Shown here: one piece after another, positions 24,447-36,533 of the stretch | Numbering within the stretch: position 1 is the first letter of the stretch | Layout: every line of letters begins with the position of its first letter | From: Grammothele lineata | Lineage: Eukaryota > Basidiomycota > Agaricomycetes > Polyporales > Polyporaceae | DNA: 64,000 nt | NCBI GenBank assembly: GCA_002150815.3 | Contig: NDFF03000374.1 | Coordinates: 62,001 to 126,000 of the forward strand | Reading direction: 5' to 3' | Notes under the pieces: model-generated | Told to the model about the DNA's origin: nothing | Databases searched by the model: none | Seen by the model: only the letters and a program-made list of their open reading frames with translations | Translations under genes and position numbers: made by a program

Positions 24447-27400
24447 GACGGGGGAGGAAGGAGAGGAGGAGGTGCAGTCGAGGGATTGGCGGCGTCAGTA
24501 CATGGGGAGTTGAAGAGGACTGTCTAGATATGAAAGCCACGCGAGGTGTGCCTATGAAGCCAGAACAGTCCCATACCCACGGGGGTAGGGAGGGCAGAGA
24601 GACGCCAGATGGATCTGCCAGAAGCCGGGGAAGATTTCAGCAAGTTTGACGAATTGTTCATGGAGAGACCCTCACCTGTCTGGGAAGGTGTCGAGCGCTG
24701 ACTATCTAGGTCGTCGGCTGGCCGGAAATTGCCTGGAGATCGCGGGCGATAGCCTCCGCTCCGAGAGCTGAGGAGCTGGGAGGGACGACAAGAGGGAGGA
24801 AAAAAGACCTGAGCTGGGGTTGGAATTCGGCAAAGTTTGATGTTAGTAACGCCGTGGTCGCGGCGGAACCGGGGCGAGAGTGGGCGAGAATAAAAGGCCT
24901 GTGGGGGGCGCCTGGGGGCAGCACCGTGGTGCAACTGGGGAAAAAAGGTGTGAGAACGGGAACCGTGACCTCTGAGGGGAGATGGAGTGATGAGTGGTGG
25001 TACCGGCAGGGCAAGCGATTGGCGGGCGGACTTGGGCGGACGTGGCACGCACCAGGAGCCAGCAACGGCGACATTCCGAGGTTCACGCGCAGAAGCGCAG
25101 ACGGGGGGCAGCGGGACAGCGTGGCTATCGTCCTCCTCGCCTCTGGCGACGGGTGATCGCGGTGACTGCCCGGGTTCCGCAGGGTTCCGTATGTTGTGGC
25201 CGGTGACATGTCATCATGGCGGCTCATGGCGGTCATCATGCGCCCCGTGTGCGGCCCATACGCGAACCGCGCTAGCCACGGCTAGGCAAGGCACGCGCGT
25301 CCTTCGCGCCGGGCCGCGCTGGGGCTGCAGATGGTGCGGGGGAGGCCCAGGGTGGGGCAGTCGCGAGCACCGCCCGCGGCGACTCTCGCGGGATCGCACG
25401 CGCGATGGAGGAGGAAGAGGCTATGCCCGCCGCGGGACTCGGCGCAAACCAGACGAGCTGGAGATGCGAGGATGATGCCAAATGTTGAGAATGGCGCGGC
25501 CGACAAATCTGAGGAGCATCCGCATTCAGTCCCGGCACCTTCCAGCACTCTTCCAGCTCTCCGCTCTTCGGCGCCTCGCTCCTTCCCGGCCGCCGTCCCC
25601 GTCCCCGGCGTCTCCGCTCGTCCGCCCGAGGCTCGAGCACGACCCTGCATAGTGTTCAATCATCAGAGGACTCTACCACTCGCCCAAATATTCTCCAGCT
25701 TCCTCTTCCCTGCCCCCTCGCCATCCATGACGCCACCATCCTGCCAATATCCGCAACAAACGCCTCTCACGCCCAGTGCGGACCACCACCAGCTCAGCCT
25801 TCTCCTCTGCCCGCCCTGTCTCTTATCTCCCACTGTCCTCCATTGCCTACACGCGCCGCAGCGAGCGTTCTCCTCGCACTAGAAGTCTCGCCTCCCATCT
25901 TCGTTTAGCCTTCGCAACCGTTCCTCTCCGGCCATTTTCCACACATCCGTGCATCCCATCTCCTCATTCTCCGCTTACCCGCCCCCACCGCTCTCACTCG
26001 CACTCACACCCCAGCTCAGTTCGCAGGAGTCTAACCCTCCCCTGTCCAAATCCACCCGCGCTCCTTCGCGCCCTCAGAAGTCTCGATTCAATGTTTCATC
26101 CGCCGTCAGGCCACGCGAACCCTTCCTTCTCACCTCGGTCAGAAAGTCTTGCGCCTCCTGGAAACTTTATGGTTTAGTACCGCTCCTTCGGTCGCCCCCA
26201 GCACACGTGGTCGAGCTCATCGCTGCCTCTGCATTCAGTCCGACAACCCTCTCTTCTCCGCCGTGACGACTCGATGCGACATTTCTGCCCCTCTCGGCTT
26301 TCCTGTCCGCCGTGCTCTGCCCCAGCCGATGACGATGCCACGTTCGTCGGCATATCCAGCCTGATGCAGCCTCTCTATGTCATGGATCACCACATTTCTC
26401 CGACTCGTCTGGGCCATCTCGTCCGCTACAACCGTTCACCCGAATGGTGCAATCGCGCCCGACGCACTTACCGGCCCCTTGGGCCCGCTCGACTGGCTCG
26501 TATGTCAATCTCCGAATATGGTATCTAACCCGCCTCGGCGGCCTATGATCGGGAAACCTTGGCGTCAGACTTCAAAGTGGTCGTGGTGCCATGCCAGAGT
26601 CGCGTCACCTTTCGCCTTCTTGACTTTCGACCACCACCAAGAACAATCCCAGCTTGCGCACCAGTGTCCACCATGCGGCTAACGTATGTTTCCGCAGCCT
26701 CTTCGACCCCAGTGACCCGCGCCGAGGTCCGCGGCCTCCGCTCCGAGGGACACAAAGAGGCGGAAGCCCGGCCAGGGACCACGCTCTCCGCACGCGAGGT
26801 AGCCCTCTTCGCGCTCCGATGGTTCCTCGCGCCGGGCGCGTTGTCGTGAACGTGCATTCATTTCTGTCTTTCGCGGCAGGGTGCTCCTTATCAGGCGCGA
26901 GGCCCATCGATCTCGACCGCCACCCTCCTTTGATTCTAGGGCCCGGGCGGCGGCCCCCCTCGGGCGAACGGGCCACACTCGTCCGCCTAGAAGCCCTCCT
27001 CGGCTACGTCGGGCGCGCGAGGGGGAGACGCAGCGGGTCGACGACCGCGCGCTGGGTGCCGCGCGCGTACGGGGACGCCATCGCCTTTCCTGGCCTCCCC
27101 TCCGCCGCCCTATGACGGAGGGCGCGGCGGCCAGGGCGGCCGAAGGTGTGTCCCCGTACCATTGTCTGGCATGCAGGCGGCTGCGCAGAGCTTGGTTCGC
27201 GCTTCTCGGCCTCCCCTCATTTGGGGGTTGCTTCCCCACGCAAACGACGCGTCGGCCGCGCGCGCCGGGGGCACCCGCGCTCGGTGGCTTTAGAAGCGGC
27301 CGGGGAACAAGCCAGAGGCTGTGTGGCCCCCGCCCGGCAATGGCCTGATCTTCGAAGCCTCGAAGGTCGGTCCCGGGATGGAAAGGGCGAGCGCAAGGGG

Positions 27401-30074
27401 GCCGGGCGACTGAATGGGCACAAATATATCCCGCCCGGGGATGGCAGGCGGCGCGTCCGCGGTGGGAGCGGCTTCCTCTCGCGGATCACTTGCTTGGGGG
27501 CGCGGCGGCGCACCTGTCCGCTCTTCCTGCTGGAGCCTGTCCACGGCGGAGTCGAAAGCGGCCTCGGAGTGGGAATGCACTTACGACCCCAGCGTCGACG
27601 CCCTCGGTACCGAGCCGCGAGGCCTCTCGACCGCCGGGCAGAACAGGGTTTGCGGTGACCCCGCGTGGCGGCGCGTCCGCCGTGTCGGTCGTCCGTGGTG
27701 TTCGCTTTCCCCCGCCCTGGCGCAGAATCCTCCCCGCACGCGCGCCACTCGCTGACGAGTCTGCACCCGTGGCAGAGCTTGTTAGCTCGGCTACGGGAGG
27801 GGGAGGTGCGCCCGATGTCACGGGGAAGGGGGACATGTCCGTGGGCGTCCTGATAATCTCCGCATGTCGAAGTCGATGAAACGAAACTACGAAGCCGACA
27901 GACGAGCCACTATGATGCATGACGCCTCGAGCCCTCAGCACCGTTCGGAAGACCTCGACGCGATGTCGAGGCGGGCTCGTTTAGCAGTCCATGTGAGTGA
28001 AGAACAGTCTCGCTCGGATCATCCGCCTAGAGCCGTTCTTTGACTGAACTGGAACTGATATCTCGCCCCCCTCAGGGCGTTCAGTCAGTCGGACATTCAT
28101 TATGACAGATTCCCGATGCCGAGCGATATCCGCCGTTAGATTGCTGCACCGCACTGTCAACGCCAGGTCGGTCTGGCTTATCTAGCCTCGCCATCTGACG
28201 GTCTTCGTCTTCTACGAGCCGACCTGCGTCTCGCATGACAAGGCGACGTGGGGGCGTGTCACCGATTTCCTACCGCTATTGTTAACCATAACACCTTCTC
28301 GAGCCCAAGAAAGCCCGCGCAATGCCCATGGCTAAACCTTGACACCCCAGGTACGACCCGTTTACGTCCTACGTTCAGAAGACAGCGCATGCCTCTTGGA
28401 GCAGGTCCATACCTTCACCGACGTCCGTCTAGAAGGGACGGCTGCTCTCGTCGTCTTCCCCAGGTACCCCGGCGTCGGCGTCGGCGTCGCCTGTCAGGCA
28501 AAAGGACATGCCAGCTCGGCGTGCGCGGTTCGTGGGGCCTCATGGGCTCGAAGGTCTGTGTATGTTTGGCGCGGCAGGGCCTTCGCCCGCCGCCTGGCTG
28601 AGAATCCAGGTCAGCCGACTGGCGCGTCCTCGGTCGTGTGTCAGGCGAGCACAGCGGGCGGCTGCCGCCCCTTCGACGAGACGCAGGAGGAGGATGACTG
28701 AGCATGTCCGAGAATAAGCCTGGGCTCGCGGCGTGCGAGGGCGGCCGTGTTTGTCTGCTCCAGCGCATGCGCGCTGCCCGGGTGGGTTCGTCGGACAGGG
28801 TCTATTTCCGCGGCCGGCGGAATGCCTTGGTTGGGATTTGACGGTGCGCGCGAAGTTCGCGCCAGATCTGCGTGCATGGCGCACTCGAGCGTCGGACGCC
28901 GTCACAAGTGTCGCACCTCCCACACCCTGGCGTCGCCGCAGGAGAAGAATGGCGCCGAGATCGCGGCGCGCTCGTGGGACATCGATAGCCTTAGTATTCA
29001 TGGAGCCTCTGCAGCGAGGCGTAGAAACTGTATGTCTGAATGTGCTGTGCGTCGGCAACGAGTGAACCGTTGGAGACCGTCGAGGGATTCTCGGCACCGA
29101 CGCGCGTGCGGCGGTACGTACATTTAACCCCGAGGAAATTCGAGGAATTCTCCGAGGCGTGAACGAGCACGTTGGTAGGCGTGCAGCATACATTAAGTTA
29201 GAGTCGGAAGTGAGGCGGAAGCATATACTTCCACGTTAGGGATGCACAGCGTACTACGCGATACGTCACGCGCCCCACAGTATTTCCCCGGATGTACCAG
29301 ATCGCAGATTGGGGAGGGAGGCAAGTCGACGACGAAATTTTGATGATTCATGCTCGGGGTGACGCTTGTTTCTTCGAGCGACACAACGGAACAGGCGTGG
29401 GAGACAGCTCACACTGAAATATTAGAACCCGTGTTGGATGGTTCCCAAGCATCGATCGTCTCCCTTGAGTACTTGGGCAGCTGACCTTCCTCTCGGGCAC
29501 CGGTCGAAACACCCTAGGACGAACTCCGGAGCTCTATTGGAGTACTGTGCTACACGCCCTGCAGAACACTAACCGACTCGGTGCAAACCCAATATGGCTC
29601 ACAAATATTGAAGGGGAGCCGCCAAGACCTCGAAATCAAATGTACGGGATGATACATATGTGAGCGCCGGCTATGACATCATCCGGATAACGGACTACGC
29701 GCTGTATTCGACTCCAAGGGCGGTGCGTTACAGGGAGAGGAGCCTCTCCGCGCGAGCTGCCCCTGCGTGGAAGGAGAGATAAGGTGGAGATGGTACTAGC
29801 CCGAGGAAAGGGAGGTTAGAGCGGAGGCGGGACGGAGCTCGGGGGTGGGGCAGGGTGGCGGCGGTGGCGGGCGTTGAGTACCCTGGTGGCACGACTGGTG
29901 GTGTCGATCGGAGGCGCCCGGCCCTGGCCGGGGCCACGCTTCCGCTTTCGGACAGGCAATCTTGCACCGGCCGCGCCGCCGGAGCAGACAAAGCAGCCCT
30001 TGGCAAGCAGAGCCCTCCTCGCCCTTACCTCCGCCCTCGTCCTTGTCCTCGTCGCCCGCCGCGGCGTCCTCCCT
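24447..30074. other. Long gene-poor interval
   Basis: This interval has no gene that I can support. The part from about 24700 to 25900 is GC-rich with C/T runs on the plus strand and may hold promoters. Plus-strand fragments between 25700 and 26850 show short protein-like pieces bounded by plausible splice sites (for example an open piece containing FVGISSLMQPLYVMDHH around 26340-26400), but I could not join them in phase. 26900-27850 is very GC-rich and open in several frames on both strands, as expected by composition alone. 27900-29700 is AT-richer and full of stops. Confidence 0.45.
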
Positions 30075-31047
30075 ATGGCCTCCGTCTTCCAGCTCGTCTT
30101 TGCCTGCTGCTTACGCGGGCGAGACGACGCCAGTCCCGTGCGTATCCGACCTGCCGCCACTGCCTTCGTGCTCACTCTTCTTCAGAACGGGCCGGATGAA
30201 CGCACCCCCTTCATTCCTCCCGAGGAGGATCTGCCTCCGTGCGTATTCTCTTGTAACCCCTGGTTCTTCTCTAACATTGAGTATACAGGCCCCGGAACTA
30301 CACTATCGACCACCAAAAGATGAAGGAGCGCCTCGGTCACATTGTCCGCTCAAAGGAAGGGTATGGTTCTCTTCTGCTCCTCCCCTACCCCTCCTTATCC
30401 CGCTCCCCCGCCGTGTCTCCAGAAAGATGGTGAACGTGAACCAGAAGCTCCCCTTCAACATGCTCAACCGTCCGATGTACGGACGCCAGGACCGTAGCCT
30501 CTCGGCCAACACGACCCCACCACGCCCCACCTCGTCCACGAATCCCTCCCCCGACTCTCCCTCCGCGTCTGCCTATCCCAACGGTCAACGGTATGCAGAC
30601 TCTCGCGACCCTTCGCCGTCCATTCAGACGAGCCGGTCCACATCCTCCCTCCACCCCGGCGACGCATCTTATCTCCCACCGGAAGCGGACCCGGACGGCT
30701 CGGCTCGGCGGCCTATCTTGAACCTCAGGTTTGTGCGCGGTCCGGGCGGCTTCACGACTGGAGGCGGCATGCGCCAGGGCAGGAGCACCATCCGCGGTCG
30801 GCGCGGTCGGTTCGGTCAGGAACGTGGTGGGGAGAGCGCGGAAGAGGACGCGCACGGGGCGAAGGACAAGCAGGTAGAAAATGGCGCAGAAGAGATCCTT
30901 GAGGTGGAGTCCCCTTCTACGGCTGGAGGTGCGAGCCCGGATGGCGAAACGTACCTTGCTGCCGCTGCGGAACGAAGAGCAGCGCTCCTCGCGGCTCAGT
31001 TCAAAATCGAGGACGTTGGGAATATCTCCCAAAGCTGGGGCGAGTGA
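30075..31047 (+). CDS. Conserved small basidiomycete protein, LAMTOR1/Ego1-like N-terminal organisation (270 aa)
   Basis: Exons 30075-30137, 30186-30238, 30289-30360 and 30423-31047 (introns 48, 50 and 62 nt) close in phase to 270 aa. The N-terminus MASVFQLVFACCLRG has a Cys-Cys pair suited to palmitoylation, followed by DERTPFIPPEEDLPPPR and the block KMKERLGHIVRSKEGKMVNV (residues about 50-69). The remainder is Ser/Thr/Pro-rich and ends with AERRAALLAAQFKIEDVG. A short lipid-anchored head followed by an RLG-IV-KMV-V type motif recalls LAMTOR1/Ego1 scaffolds of the TORC1-activating complex on vacuoles. That link is inference from organisation; no glycine is present at position 2 for myristoylation. 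The coding assignment itself is well supported by four in-phase exons. Confidence 0.68.
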
Positions 31048-31572
31048 TTCCTACCTCTGGTCGTCACTCGCCTCTGTCCTTCCTGGTTGTCGGGCTTGGT
31101 GCGCCGCCCCCTTTTACATCCTTCAGTTTTCTTTGCGGGTTTCGTGTCCGAGTCGTGATGACCCCGACGAATACTCATGATACCTGTCCTTACGCACGCG
31201 TTCCCCGGACCCTCGTGCATGACGCTCCCTCATCTTCGGACCCACACATCATACATTCTCCCCTCGCATTCGCATCCGCCTCTCGTCTGCGCCGGATATA
31301 GTCATCATTATGTTCCCTACAAGTACGACGTCGTCCCTAGTATCTCGGCCCAGAACGTCTTGTATAATGTAGCACCTAGCCCTTTCCGCCTCTCCATCCC
31401 TCCTCATCGTAGGATTCACTGTTACGTTCAGTCGCAGTGAGCTCACATCCTCATCACATCTCTCACATCCTTCCACGTAGTTCTTACCGGATAGTTGCCG
31501 TGTCTAGAAGACGCACTAATCTCAAGAGCATACACCCCCATTCACTGTTATTTGACTGACAATCAAGGTCGA

Positions 31573-34500
31573 TTAACGACCAACAGTGCTACTGCTACTT
31601 GGCAAGCCCGACGCATCTGCCTGCCAGTCCTCACGGCACCCGCGCGCGACGCGTTCCCTGACCCACGGCGCGCTAGGTGTTTTCCCCCGGAGTGCGCCGC
31701 CGTACATGTTGCTGATGAGCATGCTAAAGTCCATCCAGTCGTCGACGACGCGGTCCTGCACGTGGGTGAGCAGCACGTCCACCGTCCGCTCGTCCTCCAC
31801 GTAGAGCCGTAGTCGGACGGCCGCGTCGTGCGCGCCCCGCTCGAGCGCGCCAGCGCCCGCGGCGTCGATGAACGCCTGTGCCGCCGCCGGACCTGCCCAC
31901 TGCGCTTCCGCGGGCAGCGCGGCGAGGTCCAGCCGCGGCCGTGTGGGCGTCGGGGCCTCGGTGTCGAGCGCGAACGCGACGCGGACACGCTCGGTCCAGG
32001 CGCGGAGCGCGCCCGAGACGAGGTCGACGGCGGACTGGATGACGGCTTCGCACGCGTGCTTCAGGTCCTGGTCGATCCCCTGTGGGTGCGCGTGTGGGGG
32101 CGTGCGGATCACGCGACCACGCGGGCGCGGTCAGCGCGGACGTTCTGGGGCTGCGGGCGCAGGGAGCGCGGGAGCGCGAGGCGGGGAAGGGAGAAGGGGG
32201 TGCACTCACGTGGCGGACGTCGGTCAGGTCTTCGTCCCGCGGCATGCCGAGCGAAGTCAAGAGAGCGTTCGGCAGAAGCGAGGTCGTCCTGCCGAGCATC
32301 GAAGCTAGGGTTTCTGTGGGGGCACGGCCGGCGTGAGCGTGAGCAAGAGGGCCGAAAAGCGGAGGGACGAATCCGTTACGGTGGTTGGGGCAAATGAATA
32401 CGTGCGAACGCGTCGTCGGACTTACCATTGACCCCCGAGAGATCTAGTCCTCGGTCAACGTTTCGGTGAACGAGGTCGAGATTTTGGGTCATCTCTTTCA
32501 GAATCAACATGTGCCTAGCCAGGAAAAGCTGGCCCTCGAACACGGACGACGGCGGATTCTTGGATTTCAGCGTCTCGGCCGCACCGACGAGGGTCTGTCG
32601 GCAGTAGTTGACTGCTTCCTGCGCAAGGTCATCGAAAATAGCCGGCTATAGGTTCCGTTGAGTTGAGAAGAACCACTAAGGGCTAGGACACCGTTCACCT
32701 TGACGAAGTCTTTGAGCTGTGAGAGGACCCAGACCGTCTTTTGCAACGTTGGGTACCACGTCTCCTGCTTGTCGAGGGATTTGGATTGGAAGATCTGGCT
32801 CACGCTCTGCTTCTCTCGGATCTCAAGGCCTGACGCGGGCTTCCGAGCCGCTATATTCGCGATGTTTAACCAACAGCCAATCCGCTTCACTCAGTGGTGT
32901 AACTCACCAACCAGTTTGTCCGGGTAGGCGAGGTCTTCTGGCTTTGGCACGTAATACCTGATCTCTGACTGGATAACCGATTGCGCCTTGAAGAACAAGC
33001 GGGTTTGGGCATCCTGCAAGACCATCTGGAGTAGGTGGCTAATGTGGAGCGTCCGCAGACCTTTCTGCCGTCGAGGCTGATCGAGGTCCAGAACAAGCTC
33101 GTCTAATTCGCCCTCTTCATCGTCAGGCAGAGAGGGGACGTCCAGCACCATTAGCGCTTGCAAGACCGTGCAGACTTCGCATAGCGCTGTTAGGCGAGGC
33201 TCGTGGAGGATGCGTGGCCGAAGGTCGTCGTATAGGTAATCGCAGAGGCTCTCCAAGTACCCACTGACGACATCATTAGTCGCATCACTGAGGTGGACAG
33301 AAGGCCACGTACTATAGCATCTCCTCGCCGGAGTTAAAGAACGCCCGGAACAAGGTGAACTCGTCTGTACACAATTGTTTGAGGTAACTGCAGCCAGCGC
33401 GGGTCTAGCTCCGTCTTCAGAGACATTCCGACAGGACTAGCCAGCCCGCATACTCACAAGCTCTACAAGCTCCGTCCTGGCGGGATCGAGACCCTTGATT
33501 TCCTCTGTAAGCCGATTCACAAGGAGTGACTTGCGAGCAGAGAAGTATGCGGCATGACATTCAGCAAGTAAAGCCGACAATTCGTCGGGATGCGCCTGCG
33601 CACGACGTTCCAATTCAGATAGAAGTGGCGCTAGCGGCGTCGCCACTGACTGGAACCTGGTGTATAGGAGATGAGTTTGTGCCGTTGTTGATACGTCCTG
33701 ACAAAGTCCACGTGAGTCTGAATGGTAGACTGGGAGTATTCGATTCCATACTTTCTCCGACAGACGTTTGGAGACATCAGTTGTAAGGGCGCGTAGCGAG
33801 CCGACGAAATACATCTTGATAAGTGTCATAGCACGGGTCATACACTGCTGGAAACGGAGGAGGTATATCTCTGCTTCTTTGAAGTGCCTCTATAGCACGC
33901 AGGTTGAGCAACAAGTCCCGCACGGTATGGTACACGCAACTCACGTGCCCCTTCAGATAGTCTATGCATATGTCGACACGTTCGACCATGTAAAGGAAGT
34001 CGGTCTGAAGCACAAGGGACTCTCCAGGATGGTTAAGCATTCGAGTTGCTTGTTCTAGCTCTTGGAAATATTCTAGTCGCTCATCGATAGCTACGGTCAT
34101 GTCCAATATCCTGTCCTGGATATCTGGGGTTGAACATCCCGTTCCATGCATTAGAGACGTAAAGCTCACTCGTTCTTGCAGAAGCTGCTCGCACGCATCC
34201 TTCAAGCTTCTCCCACTTTCCTCCACCGACCGCCAACCCTGCAGCATATCGTCAACTTCTGTGTCGATTTCATCTATATGGTTGATGAGCCTATCACAAG
34301 TCTCCAGGTGGTCGGACACAGTCCCGAGGTGTGCGCGAATATGAGCCTCCTGGCTATGTGTGACAGAGCGGTCTATGAGCGCAAACCAGTCGTAGAATTG
34401 CTGGGGTGTCTGGATGGGTTGTTTGGGATGGAGCGCATGAGACGCGGTATGACGGTGGGCGGAGGTAATGTTCGGGGTAGACGGCCGGGATATTTGACCA

Positions 34501-34786
34501 AGCTTTCCGCGAGCAATGGGAGTAGATGGGCGAGAAGAAGAACCGGGATCTTCAACGCTAAACTTGACACACGAGGTCAAGTAGGCTCCAGTACACAAAA
34601 TATCTACAGGATGCGCACCTTTGGTGGAAGAGCTGACCTCTCGCTAGCCACCTGGACATTGGATACGCTCCTATTCTCAATGTCTCCTAAGGGTGCATTG
34701 GCCTCCCACTCTTCTATTGATATAACCGGCTTGGGATGAGGCGTAAGGGAGGTTAGATTTGGAGGTCGCTTGCTAGAGGACGCCAT
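31573..34786 (-). CDS. COG3: Conserved oligomeric Golgi complex subunit 3 (Sec34)
   Basis: COG3 is a lobe A subunit of the COG tether, which captures retrograde vesicles at the Golgi. The ATG lies at 34784-34786 (MASSSKRPPN); an open extension upstream begins with GTG and is not used. Early blocks are SIEEWEANAPLGD, then TPQQFYDWFALIDRSV, ETCDRLINHIDEIDTEVD, QDRILDMTVAIDERLEYF and MVERVDICIDYLKGHVSC, matching the Sec34-like N-terminal region. Later exons give VYDPCYDTYQDVFRRL, REAEIYLLRFQQCMTRAM, then LESLCDYLYDDLRPRI, FLARHMLILKEMTQNLDLVH and TTSLLPNALLTSLGMPRDED. The last exon, DQDLKHACEAVIQSAVDLV, ends at 31573. The protein is roughly 800 aa over about ten exons. It is divergent from ELP6. 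Confidence 0.9.
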
Positions 34787-35094
34787 TCCGCCGTAGGCTG
34801 GGTGAACACCGTTCGGCGACGAGTCCACTGAGCCACAGAATTGATGTGCTAACAGAGCAGAGCTTGGCTACGCAATCGTCGTAGTCCGTGGTAACTGATG
34901 GTAGAGTCAGAGAATAGACGAAGGTAATGGAGCGCGTCATAGTAGGTTGTCCGAGGCTCGTGCTCCAGCCACTGGGGATGTTTGGCGCTGTTGTGCGATA
35001 GTCTTGACATCCCCGCCCGATTCAGACTCGCATTCTATCTCCGTCGGTCATCACAGCTTCTTGGACAACAGCCGACCCCTCTGAAGTTGGGGTT
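34787..35094. promoter_or_regulatory. Divergent promoter between COG3 and ELP6
   Basis: 308 bp separate the opposed start codons of the two conserved genes. No clear TATA box is visible, consistent with housekeeping promoters. Confidence 0.45.
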
Positions 35095-36011
35095 ATGTTT
35101 CCGCCAAACGCGTTCCCTCTGCCAGGAGAGGTTTTACTGATAACCGATGAACTCCTTGCTCCCGCGGACTTTTTGCTACATCGCTTCCTGGTCAGCCACC
35201 TGAAGGAGCTCAATAACTCCTACGGCATTCTTGTATCTATCTCGCAAGATTTTAGCCGCTGGAAAGCGCTGACCGCAAAATCGGTACATTCTGTTTCTCT
35301 CTTTCGTATGTTCGTATGAGTAATTGCCTAACAATCAAACTCCCAGAATGTGAACTTGGACACTCTTGTCGAATCTCAGCGATTGGTTCTCATCGATGCT
35401 ATGTCTTCCCTTGCTCCCAATGCGGAGTGGAACCCTACGTCGGGTTTGAAGAGCTTGTACAATCAAATCCGTTCCACCTTGCAGTCCCAAGTGGGAGATG
35501 GACGCAAAAGGCTTGTAATCTTGGACGATCTTGCCGCATGCGAGTGGATGGGCATTTCATCACAAGAAATTGTTCGCTTTTCACGTGCTTTGTGCGCTCT
35601 GTGTAGACATGTGAGTGCTTGGCCCCGATTGAGCATTGTCTATAACACTGAGACGGGTAAAAATATTGCAGTCAGCAACAGCCCTGGCAATACGCCATCA
35701 TGTCGTTACTCCGGGAGAACCGGATGAGTCACTAAAGAGGTTGTTACAGCTCTGCACGTATCATGTCGATGTGTTTCCGCTTTCGAGCGGACGCAGTGGG
35801 GCCGTCAGTGGGCAGGTAATGCATCACAAAGTTCACCATGTGAGCCACGCGTCCTAATGAGAGCGCGATTGTACAGGTCGCATTGCACCACGGACCGGCT
35901 ATTGGTGGATTCGCTTGCGCTGCAATATCCCGCAGTGCAGCTGTTCAATATCGTTTGACCGACACCGGCAGTGTATTCTTTGACAGGGGAACGGGGAATG
36001 GCATACTTTAA
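35095..36011 (+). CDS. ELP6: Elongator complex protein 6 (243 aa)
   Basis: ELP6 forms a RecA-like hexamer with ELP4 and ELP5 in Elongator, which modifies the wobble uridine of tRNAs. Exons 35095-35283, 35347-35610, 35672-35815 and 35877-36011 are all phase 0 and total 243 codons. Characteristic parts are PGEVLLITDELLAPADFLLH (RecA-like start without a Walker A), SISQDFSRWKALTAKS, RLVILDDLAACEWMG, and the ending AVQYRLTDTGSVFFDRGTG, which is typical of fungal ELP6. The length is close to the usual 240-280 aa of the family. Confidence 0.85.
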
Positions 36012-36533
36012 ATTGAGATACGTAGCTGCGTGTGTGTCTGTGGATGAGACTGGCGGCGCGACAATGTTTGCGTTCTTCTTGAATGACTGCTGCGACCGTT
36101 GTTTGTGCTTAAACTGTGTGTCAAGATGCATGATGCACGGAACACATGTTATTTATGCAATTGATGGTCCTTAATTGTCGCTAGCGCTGAGGGACCTCCC
36201 ACGTCTTGTCCTCCGTCCCGCAGGCAACGCCAGCGAGCACGGTGTCGTACGGCCTCGAGTTCTCCATAACAAACCCAACGTCTTCTCTCCTAGCCTGCTC
36301 TGAACCCTCTTCATCCATCGGCAATACGGCTCTGTAGATCAGAGCCTCAAACGTATCCCTTTTATCAGGCGCTCGGTACAGAGCACCGTCTAAACCGGCC
36401 CTTACCGCTCCCCGTTGTCCTCATCGCCCCTCGTCGACTCTCATCGACATCGTCCTCCGCTTCCTCCTCTCCCAGGCAGTTATCTAGTACAGACTAAGAC
36501 GGCGCCATCCAGGGGCTTTATGCTCATTGACGT
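36012..36533. other. Intergenic region between ELP6 and SEC2
   Basis: The ELP6 3' end is followed by a C/T-rich plus-strand leader (about 36190-36470), consistent with the promoter and 5' UTR of the SEC2 gene. No further gene seen. Confidence 0.4.

Noticed and set aside
26679..27941. Several 100-186-codon open frames on both strands
   Set aside because: The segment is extremely GC-rich and open in most frames, with Arg/Ala/Pro-rich products and no conserved motif.
34787..34828. Upstream extension of COG3 by 14 codons
   Set aside because: The extension begins with GTG. The ATG at 34784-34786 is the first in-frame ATG and precedes the conserved region.
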